Notes under the pieces: model-generated
Databases searched by the model: none
Seen by the model: only the letters and a program-made list of their open reading frames with translations
What the model was told of the DNA's origin: nothing
Part shown: positions 47,226 through 55,622 of the stretch, piece by piece
Numbering within the stretch: the first letter of the stretch is position 1
Layout: each line of letters begins with the position of its first letter
Position numbers and translations under genes: made by a program
Source of the DNA: Mycobacterium sp. DL440
GTDB lineage: Bacteria; Actinomycetota; Actinomycetes; Mycobacteriales; Mycobacteriaceae
Direction of reading: 5' to 3'
Length of the DNA: 64,000 bases
Assembly: GCF_011745145.1 (NCBI RefSeq)
Contig: NZ_CP050191.1
Coordinates: 1,019,991-1,083,990, forward strand

Positions 47226-47579
47226 TCACGGCGCGTCGTAGCCCGGGTGCGCGGCGGCAAGCCGTTGACGGACCAGTACGCGCAGACAGGCGGTGACATC
47301 GTTGGCCCGGTCGTCGAGTTCGCCGGCCCGGATCGCCGCCGCCAGCGCGGCCTCGTCGACGAAGCCGAGGCCGGTCAGGGCCGCTAACGAGGCGGTGGCC
47401 GCGGGGGTGTCGGAGGCGAGCAGCTCGCGTTCGACCATGCGCAGGGCGTTGGCGGCGACGCGGGCCTGAAATTTCACGGCGGCTGCAATCGTGTCGCTGT
47501 CGCGCACCTCGGTATCGAGGAACTCCGCGACCGCGGCCACCAGTTCGGCCGCGCTCGGCCGTCCGTACAGGTTGCTCAC
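47226..47579 (-). CDS. DUF6285 domain protein
   Basis: A 117-residue, largely helical protein. It starts with GTG at 47579 inside the end of the phosphotransferase gene (GTGA overlap), and its sequence VSNLYGRPSAAELVAAVAEF is typical of small proteins that accompany phosphotransferase/acyl-CoA dehydrogenase pairs. The role is unknown, but tight coupling to both neighbours suggests a subunit or regulator of the kinase. It is the last gene of the eight-gene operon. Confidence 0.75.
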   Translation of the reverse strand: MSNLYGRPSAAELVAAVAEFLDTEVRDSDTIAAAVKFQARVAANALRMVERELLASDTPAATASLAALTGLGFVDEAALAAAIRAGELDDRANDVTACLRVLVRQRLAAAHPGYDAP

Positions 47580-48556
47580 CAGCTGCTCCCGTCCAGCAGA
47601 CACAACAGGTCCCACTCGGTTTCGCACACGCGACGGCCGATGGTCGCCAGCTCCACCGATCGGGTCTGCCCGCTCAGATGGCGCTCGGCCTGGTAGCGGC
47701 AGATGACGCCCCAGCGCAGCGTGGCGAGTACGAGCCACCAGCGGATCGCCGACCGGTCCAACGTCAGCCCGCCGGCTTCCTCGTAGGCGTTCAGGAAGCT
47801 CTCGATGCTGCCCAGACCGCCCGCCCCAAGGTCGGCCGGTGCCCCGAACCGCCAGGCCCGGATGCAGAACCAGGCCAGGTCCTCGTACACCTCGCCGAGG
47901 TGCACCAGCTCCCAGTCCAGTACTGCGGCCAGGCCCGAGTCGTCGACGATCACGTTGCCCATCCGGAAGTCACCGTGCACCAACCGCGTGGGTGACACGG
48001 GTGGCCGGTTGGCAGCCAGCCAGCGAAACACCCACTCGAAAGTGGCTGTCGTATCGCCCATCTCGTCGAGTTGCTCACGCCACTGCGACACCTGGTCCAG
48101 CTCCACGAGGCCCGGCAGCGCCGGGGGCTCGGCTTGATGGATGGCGGCCAGCGCCTGCGCGCACTGGGTGAGCAGCCGTCCCCGACCGGCATCGTCGAGC
48201 ATGCGCTGGATGCGCCGCACGATGGTCTCGCCACCGATGAAGTCGCAGATCAGGAAGGGATCACCCAGGGCGGCAACGGAATCGTCGGCGACCAGCACGT
48301 GGGGGACCGGCGCCCCGGCCCGGGCCGCCGCACGTTGTGCGGCGGCCTCCAGTTCCATCCCGGCGTGTACCTCATCGGGTGCGCCGGTACGCAGGATCAG
48401 CGCGCGCCGAGTCGAGTCCGTGACGGCATCGAACGACCACGTGGTGCGGCTGGCTCCGCCGGTCAGCGCGCGCACATTCTCGACGGCGACATCGGCGCCC
48501 AGCACCGGGGTGAGGACATCGACCAGCTGCGGGGTGAGCAGGCCGGCCTCCGTCAC
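47576..48556 (-). CDS. Phosphotransferase (APH family, ACAD10-like)
   Basis: A 326-residue kinase-fold protein. The catalytic loop VHGDFRMGNVIVDD is canonical (HGDxxxxN) and VLDWELVHLG carries the metal-binding Asp. By analogy with human ACAD10/11, such kinases may phosphorylate 4-hydroxyacyl-CoAs so that the partner dehydrogenase can eliminate phosphate; this is inference for this protein. It overlaps the acyl-CoA dehydrogenase upstream (ATGA) and DUF6285 downstream, forming a coupled trio. Confidence 0.87.
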   Translation of the reverse strand: MTEAGLLTPQLVDVLTPVLGADVAVENVRALTGGASRTTWSFDAVTDSTRRALILRTGAPDEVHAGMELEAAAQRAAARAGAPVPHVLVADDSVAALGDPFLICDFIGGETIVRRIQRMLDDAGRGRLLTQCAQALAAIHQAEPPALPGLVELDQVSQWREQLDEMGDTTATFEWVFRWLAANRPPVSPTRLVHGDFRMGNVIVDDSGLAAVLDWELVHLGEVYEDLAWFCIRAWRFGAPADLGAGGLGSIESFLNAYEEAGGLTLDRSAIRWWLVLATLRWGVICRYQAERHLSGQTRSVELATIGRRVCETEWDLLCLLDGSSW

Positions 48557-49797
48557 CGCTTGGCCTTGCCGAAACCGAACAGCCGCTGCGCCACTCGGCG
48601 CATCTGGATCTCCTCGGCACCTTCGGTGATGCGATAGCGCCGGTGGTGCCGGTAGATGTGCTCGAACGGTTCGTGACGGCTGTAGCCGATGCCGCCGTGC
48701 ACCTGCATGGCCCAGTCGGCGGCCTCACACACCAAGCGGTTGGCGCGGTAGTTGGCCATCGAGACCTTGTCGGACACCTCCATGTGGTGGTTCTGGTCCA
48801 GTTGCGTTGCGGCGTATCGGACCAGCAGCCTGACCATCTGCGCCTCGGTCTGCAATTCCACCAGCGGCCACTGCACGGCCTGGTTCACCGCCAGCGGCTT
48901 GCCGAACACCATGCGCCGGTTGGCGTAGTCCACAGCGCGGTCGATGCAGAACTGGGCGGCGCCCAGGCTACTGGCGGCCTGACGAATCCGGTTCTCGTGC
49001 AGGAACGTCTGCCCGACCTCCAGCCCCCGGTCGACCTCGCCGAGCACCGCGTCGGCCGGCACCCGGACGTTGTTCAGCTCGACCTCGCCGTGATCGGTGG
49101 GCATGTTGAACGTCCACCAATAGAACGGGACGGTGAATCCCGGCGCGTCGGTGGGCACCAGGAATGCGCTGATGCCACGCGCCTGTCCAGGATCCCCGGA
49201 GGTCCGGGCGAAGATCAGATCATGAGTGGCACGGTGCACTCCGGTGTTCCACCGCTTGCGGCCGTTGATGACCCATCCCTCGCCGTCCTGCACTGCCGTG
49301 GTCTCCAACCAGGTGGCATCCGAACCGTGGTCGGGCTCGGTCAACCCAAAAGCCATCGACCGCTTGCCGGTGAGCATCGCCTCGACCCATTCGGCCTTCT
49401 GCGCCTCGGTGCCGAAGCGGTCCATCATGATCACCTGCGGGAAGTTCCCGACGATCGACGACTCGTCCTGCAGGTCGTTGTGCAACCCCAGACCCTTATG
49501 TGCCAGGTGTTCTCGGATGACGGCCATGTCCAGATTGCTGCCGTCGCGTCCCCCGAACCGGGCGGGCAGGCCGTAGCGCAGCCAACCGGCGGCATCGGCA
49601 CGTCGACGCATCTCGTCGAGCAGGTCCTCCCAGGCCCGGGTGGGCACCCCGCCGTTCTCCCAGTCGGTGCGGGCGTACTCGCGGCGCTGGTCGAAGTACT
49701 GCATGTGCTCGCGCTCAAGCGGCTTGATCTCGGCCTCGATGAACTCGTCCATCTCGGCAAGCACAGTTGAAAGATGGTCGGGCAAAGCGAAATCCAC
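48553..49797 (-). CDS. Acyl-CoA dehydrogenase (FadE family)
   Basis: A 414-residue acyl-CoA dehydrogenase. FAD and substrate segments are MAFGLTEPDHGSDATWLETTA and VINGRKRWNTG. The C-terminal catalytic-base position is Glu392 in YRITEGAEEIQ. The motif RYGLPARFGGRDGSNLDMAVIREHLA and its partnership with a kinase-like protein place it with the ACAD10/11-like branch. It starts 20 nt after the TetR stop and is coupled by overlap to the kinase. Confidence 0.9.
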   Translation of the reverse strand: MDFALPDHLSTVLAEMDEFIEAEIKPLEREHMQYFDQRREYARTDWENGGVPTRAWEDLLDEMRRRADAAGWLRYGLPARFGGRDGSNLDMAVIREHLAHKGLGLHNDLQDESSIVGNFPQVIMMDRFGTEAQKAEWVEAMLTGKRSMAFGLTEPDHGSDATWLETTAVQDGEGWVINGRKRWNTGVHRATHDLIFARTSGDPGQARGISAFLVPTDAPGFTVPFYWWTFNMPTDHGEVELNNVRVPADAVLGEVDRGLEVGQTFLHENRIRQAASSLGAAQFCIDRAVDYANRRMVFGKPLAVNQAVQWPLVELQTEAQMVRLLVRYAATQLDQNHHMEVSDKVSMANYRANRLVCEAADWAMQVHGGIGYSRHEPFEHIYRHHRRYRITEGAEEIQMRRVAQRLFGFGKAKR

Positions 49798-49817
49798 GAT
49801 GATCTCTCTTTCTCAGG

Positions 49818-50429
49818 TCAGAAGCCGTACAGGGTCTTCTTCCAGATTGTGGACAGGGTGGTGATGGCCTCGGCATCGCTGATCTCGATGCCGAGCCCGG
49901 AATGGCCGACGAATACCGTGGTGAAGTTCTCGAACAGCAAGGCGATGGCCGCGCCCACGTGTTCTGGCTGCAGTCCCTGAGCGTGGCCCTGCCCTTGGGC
50001 GTGGTGCACCGACGCGATGACGATGTCGATACCGAACCGGCGGAACTTGTTCTGGACGTCGGCGAATCGCTGCTGGGTGGCCGCCAGTTGGGCGACCGCG
50101 ATCATGATGCCGATGTTCTGCTTGAAGATGTTCCAGTAGCCGGTCACCACCGTGGTGAAGAACTCGGTGTCGTCGGGGGAGTCCGGCAGGTGCAGGTTCA
50201 GCCCGGACGGTTCGACGACGTCGTGCAGAAACGATTCGGCCAACGCCGCCAGCAGATCCTCTTTGTCGGTGAAATACCGATAGAACACCGCCGGACTCTT
50301 GCCCGCGGCCGAGGTGATGTCGGACAAGGTGGTGCCGTGAAAGCCACGCTCGGCGAACAGTTTCCGCGCAGCCAGCTCGATGGCCGACCGCGTCTGGCGG
50401 CCCTTGGTGCCCAGCTCGGCAGCGGTCAT
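49818..50429 (-). CDS. TetR-family transcriptional regulator
   Basis: A 203-residue repressor-type protein. The helix-turn-helix lies within about residues 14-60 (TLSDITSAAGKSPAVFYRYFTDKEDLL). The ligand domain is aromatic-rich, with GYWNIFKQNIGIMI. It sits in the middle of the catabolic operon, 8 nt after the HMG-CoA lyase gene, so it is co-transcribed with the genes it most likely controls. Its operator may be the AAAGTGACTTT palindrome ahead of the first gene. Confidence 0.9.
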   Translation of the reverse strand: MTAAELGTKGRQTRSAIELAARKLFAERGFHGTTLSDITSAAGKSPAVFYRYFTDKEDLLAALAESFLHDVVEPSGLNLHLPDSPDDTEFFTTVVTGYWNIFKQNIGIMIAVAQLAATQQRFADVQNKFRRFGIDIVIASVHHAQGQGHAQGLQPEHVGAAIALLFENFTTVFVGHSGLGIEISDAEAITTLSTIWKKTLYGF

Positions 50430-50437
50430 CGACAGCC

Positions 50438-51340
50438 TCAGCCCAAGATCCGGTCGCCGGCCCGCAGCAGTGCGCTGGGAAGCTCGTGGCCCACGGCATC
50501 CTGGGCGACGCGGGCCGCGTCGATGGCTGCGGGCAGCTCGACATCGACGGCGATGTCGCTGTCGCGCAACATGTAGATCAGGTCCTCGGTGGCGATGTTG
50601 CCGCTGGCGCCCGGCGCGAACGGGCAGCCGCCCAATCCGCCGACCGACGCGTCCAGGCGGGTGACCCCGGCTTGCACGGCGGCGTAGGCACTGGCCAGGC
50701 CCGCGCCGCGAGTGTTGTGGAAGTGCGCGCCCAGTGGCAGGGTACCGATCAGCGGTCGGACCTTCTCGATCAACGAGCTGACCCGGCGCGGGGTGGTGGT
50801 GCCGATGGTGTCGGCGATGGCTATCCGGTTCACGCCGAAATTGACTGCAGCCGAGGCGATGTCGAGCACACGCTGCGGATCGGTGGGGCCGTCGAACGGG
50901 CAGTCCCACGCGGTGGCGATGATCACCTCCACCGAGGTGTCGGTGTCGGCCGCGATGGCCACGATGTCGGCGATCTGCGCGGTGGCCTCCGCCGAGGGGC
51001 GTCCCACGTTGGCGTGGGAGTGGGCATCCGACGCCGACACCACGTATTCGATGGAACGCAGGCCGGCGGCGATGGCGCGTTTGGCGCCGTTGGGGCTGGC
51101 GACCAGTGCGGAGAACTCGACCTCGGGAAACCTGTGGAGCTCTTGTGCGAGTTCGGCCGCGTCGGCCAGGGCCGGCACTTTCGAGGGGGAGACGAAAGCC
51201 GTCGCCTCCACCTCCCGTACTCCGGTGGCGACGATGGCCTCGAGGATCGCGATCTTGGCGGACAACGGGATCGGCGTCTCGATCTGCAGGCCATCTCGCA
51301 GGCACACCTCGCGGATATCGACCTTGTCGGGCAGTTTCAT
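50438..51340 (-). CDS. HMG-CoA lyase family protein
   Basis: A 300-residue TIM-barrel lyase of the DRE-TIM superfamily. REVCLRDGLQ carries the catalytic Arg-Asp pair, HFHNTRGAGLA the metal ligands, and GGLGGCPFAPGASGN the loop with the catalytic Cys. The family cleaves 3-hydroxy-3-methylglutaryl-CoA or similar 3-hydroxyacyl-CoAs into acetyl-CoA and a keto acid; a related substrate is possible here. The gene begins one base after the stop of the CaiB gene. Confidence 0.9.
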   Translation of the reverse strand: MKLPDKVDIREVCLRDGLQIETPIPLSAKIAILEAIVATGVREVEATAFVSPSKVPALADAAELAQELHRFPEVEFSALVASPNGAKRAIAAGLRSIEYVVSASDAHSHANVGRPSAEATAQIADIVAIAADTDTSVEVIIATAWDCPFDGPTDPQRVLDIASAAVNFGVNRIAIADTIGTTTPRRVSSLIEKVRPLIGTLPLGAHFHNTRGAGLASAYAAVQAGVTRLDASVGGLGGCPFAPGASGNIATEDLIYMLRDSDIAVDVELPAAIDAARVAQDAVGHELPSALLRAGDRILG

Positions 51341-51341
51341 C

Positions 51342-52544
51342 TCACAGCACCCCCTCGGCGCGCAGGGTTTCCAGGTCTTGTGCACTGCGCCCGAGCAGGC
51401 CGCCGTACACCTCGTCGTTGTGCTGGCCGGGCCGGGCTGAGCCGGCGTTGCGGATCGTGCCGGGTGACTCGGAGAGCACCGGAACGACGCCGGGGCCCTT
51501 GACGTTGCGCTGCACGCGTTCGTCCCAATGATCGGCGAGCATGCCGCGGGCCTGCAGTTGCGGATCCTGCATGACCTCGGCCACGGTGTTGATCGGCCCG
51601 CTGATGACTCCGGCTTGTGACAGGGTCTCGATGATCTCTTCCGGCTGCCGCCGCGCCGCCCAATCACCGATGATCTTGTCCAGCTCATCCTGGTTGCGTC
51701 CCCGGGCAACGTGATTGGCGAATCGATCGTCGGTCGCCAGCTCCGGGCTGCCCATCGCCGCGCACAGCCGGCGGAACACGGTGTCCTGGTTGGCCGCGAT
51801 CACCACCCAGCTGCCGTTGGCGCTCTGGTAGATGTTGGACGGAGCGATGCCTTCCAGCCGCGTGCCCGACGGCCCGCGCACCACGCCGCCGATGTCGTAG
51901 TCGGGAATGGTGGATTCCTGTATCGCCAGGCAACTTTCGGTTAGTGCGGTGTCGACGACCTGGCCCTCGCCGGTGACAGTGCGGCGGTACAGCGCGGCCA
52001 GCGCGCCCTGGGCGGCGAACATGCCGGCCAGGCTGTCGCCCAGCGACAGGGCCAGCCGCGGCGGGGGACCGCCGGGAAACCCGTTCATGTGCCGCAGCCC
52101 GCTCGACGCCTCGGCCACCGAGGCATAGCCGGCCTTGCCGGCGTCCGGCCCGGTCTGCCCGTATCCGGAGACCCGCACCAGGATGATGCCCTTATTGCGG
52201 TCGCGCAGAATGTCGTAGCCCAGATTCCACTTCTCCAGGGTGCCGGGCCGGAAGTTCTCCACGATGATGTCCGACTGCTCGACCAGCTCGAGAAACAGAT
52301 CCCGGCCCTGAGCAGTCCGAAGGTCCAGGGTGACGGCCTTCTTGTTGCGGGCGTGCACAGTCCAGAAGAAGTGGTGTCCGTCGAGTTCGGCCTGACCCCA
52401 GGTGCGCAGCGGATCCGGGGTGGCCGGCAGTTCGATCTTGATGACCTCGGCGCCCATGTCGCCGAGCAGTCTGCCGGCGAACGGCCCCGAGATCAGTGTG
52501 CCGAGCTCGATCACCCGCACCCCGTCGAGGGCGCCGGTGGTCAT
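51342..52544 (-). CDS. CaiB/BaiF family III CoA-transferase
   Basis: A 400-residue family III CoA transferase. The N-terminal VIELGTLISGPFAGRLLGDMGAEVIK-type block is clear, and the catalytic Asp is in GQVVDTALTE. It would move CoA from a donor such as succinyl-CoA to the pathway acid, making the substrate for the FadE and HMG-CoA lyase-like enzymes next to it. The ATG at 52544 overlaps the hydrolase stop by 4 nt; a longer frame is rejected. Confidence 0.9.
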   Translation of the reverse strand: MTTGALDGVRVIELGTLISGPFAGRLLGDMGAEVIKIELPATPDPLRTWGQAELDGHHFFWTVHARNKKAVTLDLRTAQGRDLFLELVEQSDIIVENFRPGTLEKWNLGYDILRDRNKGIILVRVSGYGQTGPDAGKAGYASVAEASSGLRHMNGFPGGPPPRLALSLGDSLAGMFAAQGALAALYRRTVTGEGQVVDTALTESCLAIQESTIPDYDIGGVVRGPSGTRLEGIAPSNIYQSANGSWVVIAANQDTVFRRLCAAMGSPELATDDRFANHVARGRNQDELDKIIGDWAARRQPEEIIETLSQAGVISGPINTVAEVMQDPQLQARGMLADHWDERVQRNVKGPGVVPVLSESPGTIRNAGSARPGQHNDEVYGGLLGRSAQDLETLRAEGVL

Positions 52545-53767
52545 AGCGACTGCGCCAATCCCCGGTCGCTTCGCTCCTGCCCGCCGAATCCGTGTCGGTG
52601 CAGCCAATCCGTGCAGATGCTCACAGCTTGGCGCAGGGTGCCGCGCTGATCCGGACCCGAGTAGTAGTGGTTGGCGCCGGGGATCTCGTGCATCTCCTTG
52701 TCGGAATGACCGATCGCCTCGTACAGCCGGCGGGTGTGGCTGGGGGTGCAGGCGTCGTCGGCCAGGTTGCCGATCACCAGGGCGGGGACCGCGATATCCG
52801 GCCCGGCCTTGACCGCGTCACCGTTGGCGTCGTCGTAGCTCCATTGGGACAGCCAGCTGCGCAGCGTGCAGAAGCGGGCCAGACCGACCGGGCTCATGTT
52901 GACCACCTGAGGATCTCCCAGATAACACGTGCCGGGTTTGCGATCGTTCGGGTCGACGCTCGGGTCGAGCCAGCGCGGGTCGGCCATGGTGCCGTGCACG
53001 ACGAAGGCGAACTCGTCATCGGGACGCCCCTTTTCGGAGAGTTCCGCCAGCTTTTCTTTGACCCACTTGGTGATTCGCCGATTCCGGGCGATCTGGGCCT
53101 GGTGGTAACGCTCCAGGAACTCCGGTGTGTACGGCGGCTGGTTCGGATTATCGGGGTTGTACAGATCCAGCTCGGGGTCCCGCTTGGTGGGATCGTGCTC
53201 GTCGAGGATGGAGGCGTCCATCCATTCGGTCATGGTGCCGTGGCGGCTGATATGCGCGGCCAGCAGCATGATTCCGTCGGCCGGTATCAACCCCAGCTTG
53301 GTCAGGTCCGGCCCGTCCCCGGAGGGGCTCGCCGTCACGGTGGGGTTCTGCGCCTGCTGCTGGTAGAACACCGACAGCGAACCGCCGCCGCTCCAGCCGG
53401 CCAGTACCACCTTGTCGTAGCCGAGCCGGTTCTTGGCATCCTTGATGCACTCGCCGAGATCCTCGACTACCTTCTCCATGAGCAATGCCGAGTCGGTGCC
53501 GCGGAACCGGCTGTTGCAGTAGATGACATGGTGCCCAGCGCGGGCCAGCGCATTGATCATCGGCAGGTACGCACCGCCGCCGATGGGGTGCATGAACACC
53601 AGAACGGTGTCGGAGGGCTTGTCCTTCGGCTTGAGCAGATAGCTCTCCAGCACGACCAGCTCGGCCACCCCGCCGTACACATCGCGTACGGACGAGTTGT
53701 TCTGGTAGGCAACCAGATACGGGATGCGGTTGTACTCGTGCTTCACAGGTGCTTCAACAGTTGTCAT
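52541..53767 (-). CDS. Alpha/beta-hydrolase
   Basis: A 408-residue serine hydrolase. The nucleophile elbow is GWSGGG and an oxyanion HPIGGG lies near residues 60-65. The acid and base candidates are the Asp in NLADDACTP and the His in GANHYYSG. A large insertion between the nucleophile and the acid residue forms a lid with many Asp, Pro and Arg residues. No signal peptide is seen. It follows the dioxygenase-like gene by 2 nt and precedes the CoA transferase, a position suited to releasing a carboxylic acid that is then activated with CoA. Confidence 0.82.
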   Translation of the reverse strand: MTTVEAPVKHEYNRIPYLVAYQNNSSVRDVYGGVAELVVLESYLLKPKDKPSDTVLVFMHPIGGGAYLPMINALARAGHHVIYCNSRFRGTDSALLMEKVVEDLGECIKDAKNRLGYDKVVLAGWSGGGSLSVFYQQQAQNPTVTASPSGDGPDLTKLGLIPADGIMLLAAHISRHGTMTEWMDASILDEHDPTKRDPELDLYNPDNPNQPPYTPEFLERYHQAQIARNRRITKWVKEKLAELSEKGRPDDEFAFVVHGTMADPRWLDPSVDPNDRKPGTCYLGDPQVVNMSPVGLARFCTLRSWLSQWSYDDANGDAVKAGPDIAVPALVIGNLADDACTPSHTRRLYEAIGHSDKEMHEIPGANHYYSGPDQRGTLRQAVSICTDWLHRHGFGGQERSDRGLAQSL

Positions 53768-53769
53768 CT

Positions 53770-54861
53770 CTAGTGCTGCCCCAGATCGTTGGCGAGGATT
53801 TCGGCGGACGGGATGAGACGACGTCGGGTGTCGATGGCGATCACCGACCAGTCGACCCGGTCATAGTCGTCGAACTTGCGGCGGGCGCGCTCCCGCGCCT
53901 TCTCGGGTGCCCCGTGGTGAACGCCCTGCGGTGCATGGGAAACCAGACCGGGCGGCATCGGGATGCCGTACAGCGTTCCGCCGTGGAAGAAGGCGATCTC
54001 GTCGTAGTCGACGTTGCGGTGATACCACGGGGTGCGCTCGGTACCTGGCACGCTCTCGGCTGGTTTGGGCAGGAAGTTCATCACGTACACGCCGGTGGCC
54101 TGCATGAAGAGATGCACGGTCGGCGGCAGGTGCACGCTCTCTGAGGTGATGACGGTGTAGTCCTCGATATTGAAGGTGAACGGGAAGTTGTCGCCCCGCC
54201 AGCCTTCCACGTCGAGCGGATTGTGTTGGTAGAACAGCGAAGTCGGGCCACCTTCATGGATGAGGCGAACCTCGTACTCCTCCCGGCCGTCGTCGTCGAT
54301 CGGTGCCGGTTCAGGGATGGTGACCTGCGCCGGGTCGAACGGGAAGTGCCGTCCCAGTGTCCCGGCCGGCGGAACCCGGAAATCGTCGGTGGCCTGGATC
54401 ATGAGCCACGTACTCTCGCTGTCGGGCACTTGGCGGAACGTGCAGGCCTTCGGGATGTAGACCCAGTCGCCCTCGCGGTAGCGCAGGGGGCCGAACTCGG
54501 TCTCCAGCAGGCCTGAACCCTTGTGGACGAACAACAGCAGGTCACCGTCGACGTAGCGGACGAAGAACGGCATCTCCTCGGTACGGCGGCTCAGCAGCAC
54601 CTGGCAGTCGGCGTTGGAGAACATCAGCAGCGGGCCGCCCTGTGCGTCGGTGGCGTCGCTGGGCTTGAGCTCGGTGGACAACACGTCGGTGGGGCGTAGG
54701 GGGCCGACGGTGCGGTAGGCGGTCGGGTCGTTCCGCCGGTACATGTTGGCGGTGCGGCCGACGAACCCGCCGCGGCCAAGTTCGTCGTCCTTGAGGCCGT
54801 CGAGGTCGGCATGCACCCGCTTCGGGGTCTTGCCTTTACGCAGGTGGACGAATGATTCCAT
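53770..54861 (-). CDS. Homogentisate 1,2-dioxygenase-like cupin enzyme
   Basis: A 363-residue cupin related to homogentisate dioxygenase. The iron ligands of that family are all recognisable: His in PWYHRN, Glu in DYDEIAFF and His in HAPQGVHHG. NPLDVEGWRGDNFPFTFNIEDY matches the family core. It is roughly 70 residues shorter than typical bacterial HmgA, and no maleylacetoacetate isomerase or fumarylacetoacetase gene is nearby, so the substrate may be another dihydroxyaromatic acid. The ATG at 54861 follows CAGGAG; an upstream ATG at 54888 would include that site. It is the first gene of the operon. Confidence 0.82.
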   Translation of the reverse strand: MESFVHLRKGKTPKRVHADLDGLKDDELGRGGFVGRTANMYRRNDPTAYRTVGPLRPTDVLSTELKPSDATDAQGGPLLMFSNADCQVLLSRRTEEMPFFVRYVDGDLLLFVHKGSGLLETEFGPLRYREGDWVYIPKACTFRQVPDSESTWLMIQATDDFRVPPAGTLGRHFPFDPAQVTIPEPAPIDDDGREEYEVRLIHEGGPTSLFYQHNPLDVEGWRGDNFPFTFNIEDYTVITSESVHLPPTVHLFMQATGVYVMNFLPKPAESVPGTERTPWYHRNVDYDEIAFFHGGTLYGIPMPPGLVSHAPQGVHHGAPEKARERARRKFDDYDRVDWSVIAIDTRRRLIPSAEILANDLGQH

Positions 54862-54894
54862 GCTCGACTCCTGGGAGGTGCGGATCAAAAACTG

Positions 54895-54905
54895 AAAGTG
54901 ACTTT
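54895..54905. promoter_or_regulatory. Operator candidate AAAGTGACTTT
   Basis: Perfect 5+1+5 palindrome, 34-44 nt upstream of the dioxygenase-like start codon, in an AT-rich patch between the catabolic operon and the divergent PfpI-like gene. It is a likely binding site for the TetR encoded inside the operon. Confidence 0.45.
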
Positions 54906-55038
54906 ACTTTTTGTTACGGCCGCTGACAAGAGCGTTGAGCCGGTGATCTTCAGCGTTTTGCGGTCCGCGTCCCGGGGTAGCCCTCGCGTGGGTGCCCAAG
55001 CTCACTGCTGCCCGTCGGTGTCAACGAAAGGACTTCTC

Positions 55039-55596
55039 ATGAGAAAGGAATTGGAAGGCCGCAGGGTCGGGATCCTTGCCGCCGACGGTGTGGAGCGCAT
55101 TGAACTCGAACAACCACGCGCGGCCGTCGAGAACGAGGGCGGCCACGTCGAGCTGCTGTCGCTCAAAGCCGGCGAGATCCAGGCCCGTGATCATGATCTC
55201 GAACCGGCAGGCACTTTTCCGGTGGATCGCACCGTCGCCGAGGCGAAGGTCGATCAGTTCGACGCGCTGATCCTGCCCGGGGGGACGGTGAACCCGGACA
55301 AGTTGAGGCTCGACGAGACCGCCGTGGCGTTCGTCCGCGATTTCGTCAATTCGGGTAAGCCCGTCGCGGCCATCTGCCACGGACCGTGGACCCTGGTGGA
55401 AGCAGGCGTGGTTCGCGACCGCACGCTGACCAGCTACCCGAGTATCCGCACCGACCTTCGCAACGCCGGTGCCACCGTGGTGGATCGGCAGGTCTGTGTC
55501 GATGGCAATCTCATCACCAGCCGCGCCCCGGGCGATCTGCCCGCGTTCTGCGAGGCGATCACCGAGGTATTGGCGTGTAGTCCGGCGCAGACCTGA
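55039..55596 (+). CDS. PfpI/DJ-1 family protein (type 1 glutamine amidotransferase-like)
   Basis: A 185-residue protein of the PfpI/YhbO branch. The nucleophile is Cys113 in AICHGPW with the adjacent His114, and the Glu of the elbow triad is in the EQPRAAVENEG region. Relatives act as proteases, deglycases or stress chaperones. The ATG at 55039 has GAAAGGA upstream; the frame open from 54898 lacks family character in its first 47 residues. The leader is therefore around 100 nt or more. It is divergent from the catabolic operon. Confidence 0.88.
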   Translation: MRKELEGRRVGILAADGVERIELEQPRAAVENEGGHVELLSLKAGEIQARDHDLEPAGTFPVDRTVAEAKVDQFDALILPGGTVNPDKLRLDETAVAFVRDFVNSGKPVAAICHGPWTLVEAGVVRDRTLTSYPSIRTDLRNAGATVVDRQVCVDGNLITSRAPGDLPAFCEAITEVLACSPAQT

Positions 55597-55622
55597 GCCC
55601 CGGTCAAGCCCCGATGTGAGAC

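Noticed and set aside
53770..54861. Naming the cupin gene hmgA
   Set aside because: The enzyme is clearly shorter than HmgA and lacks pathway neighbours, so the specific substrate is not supported.
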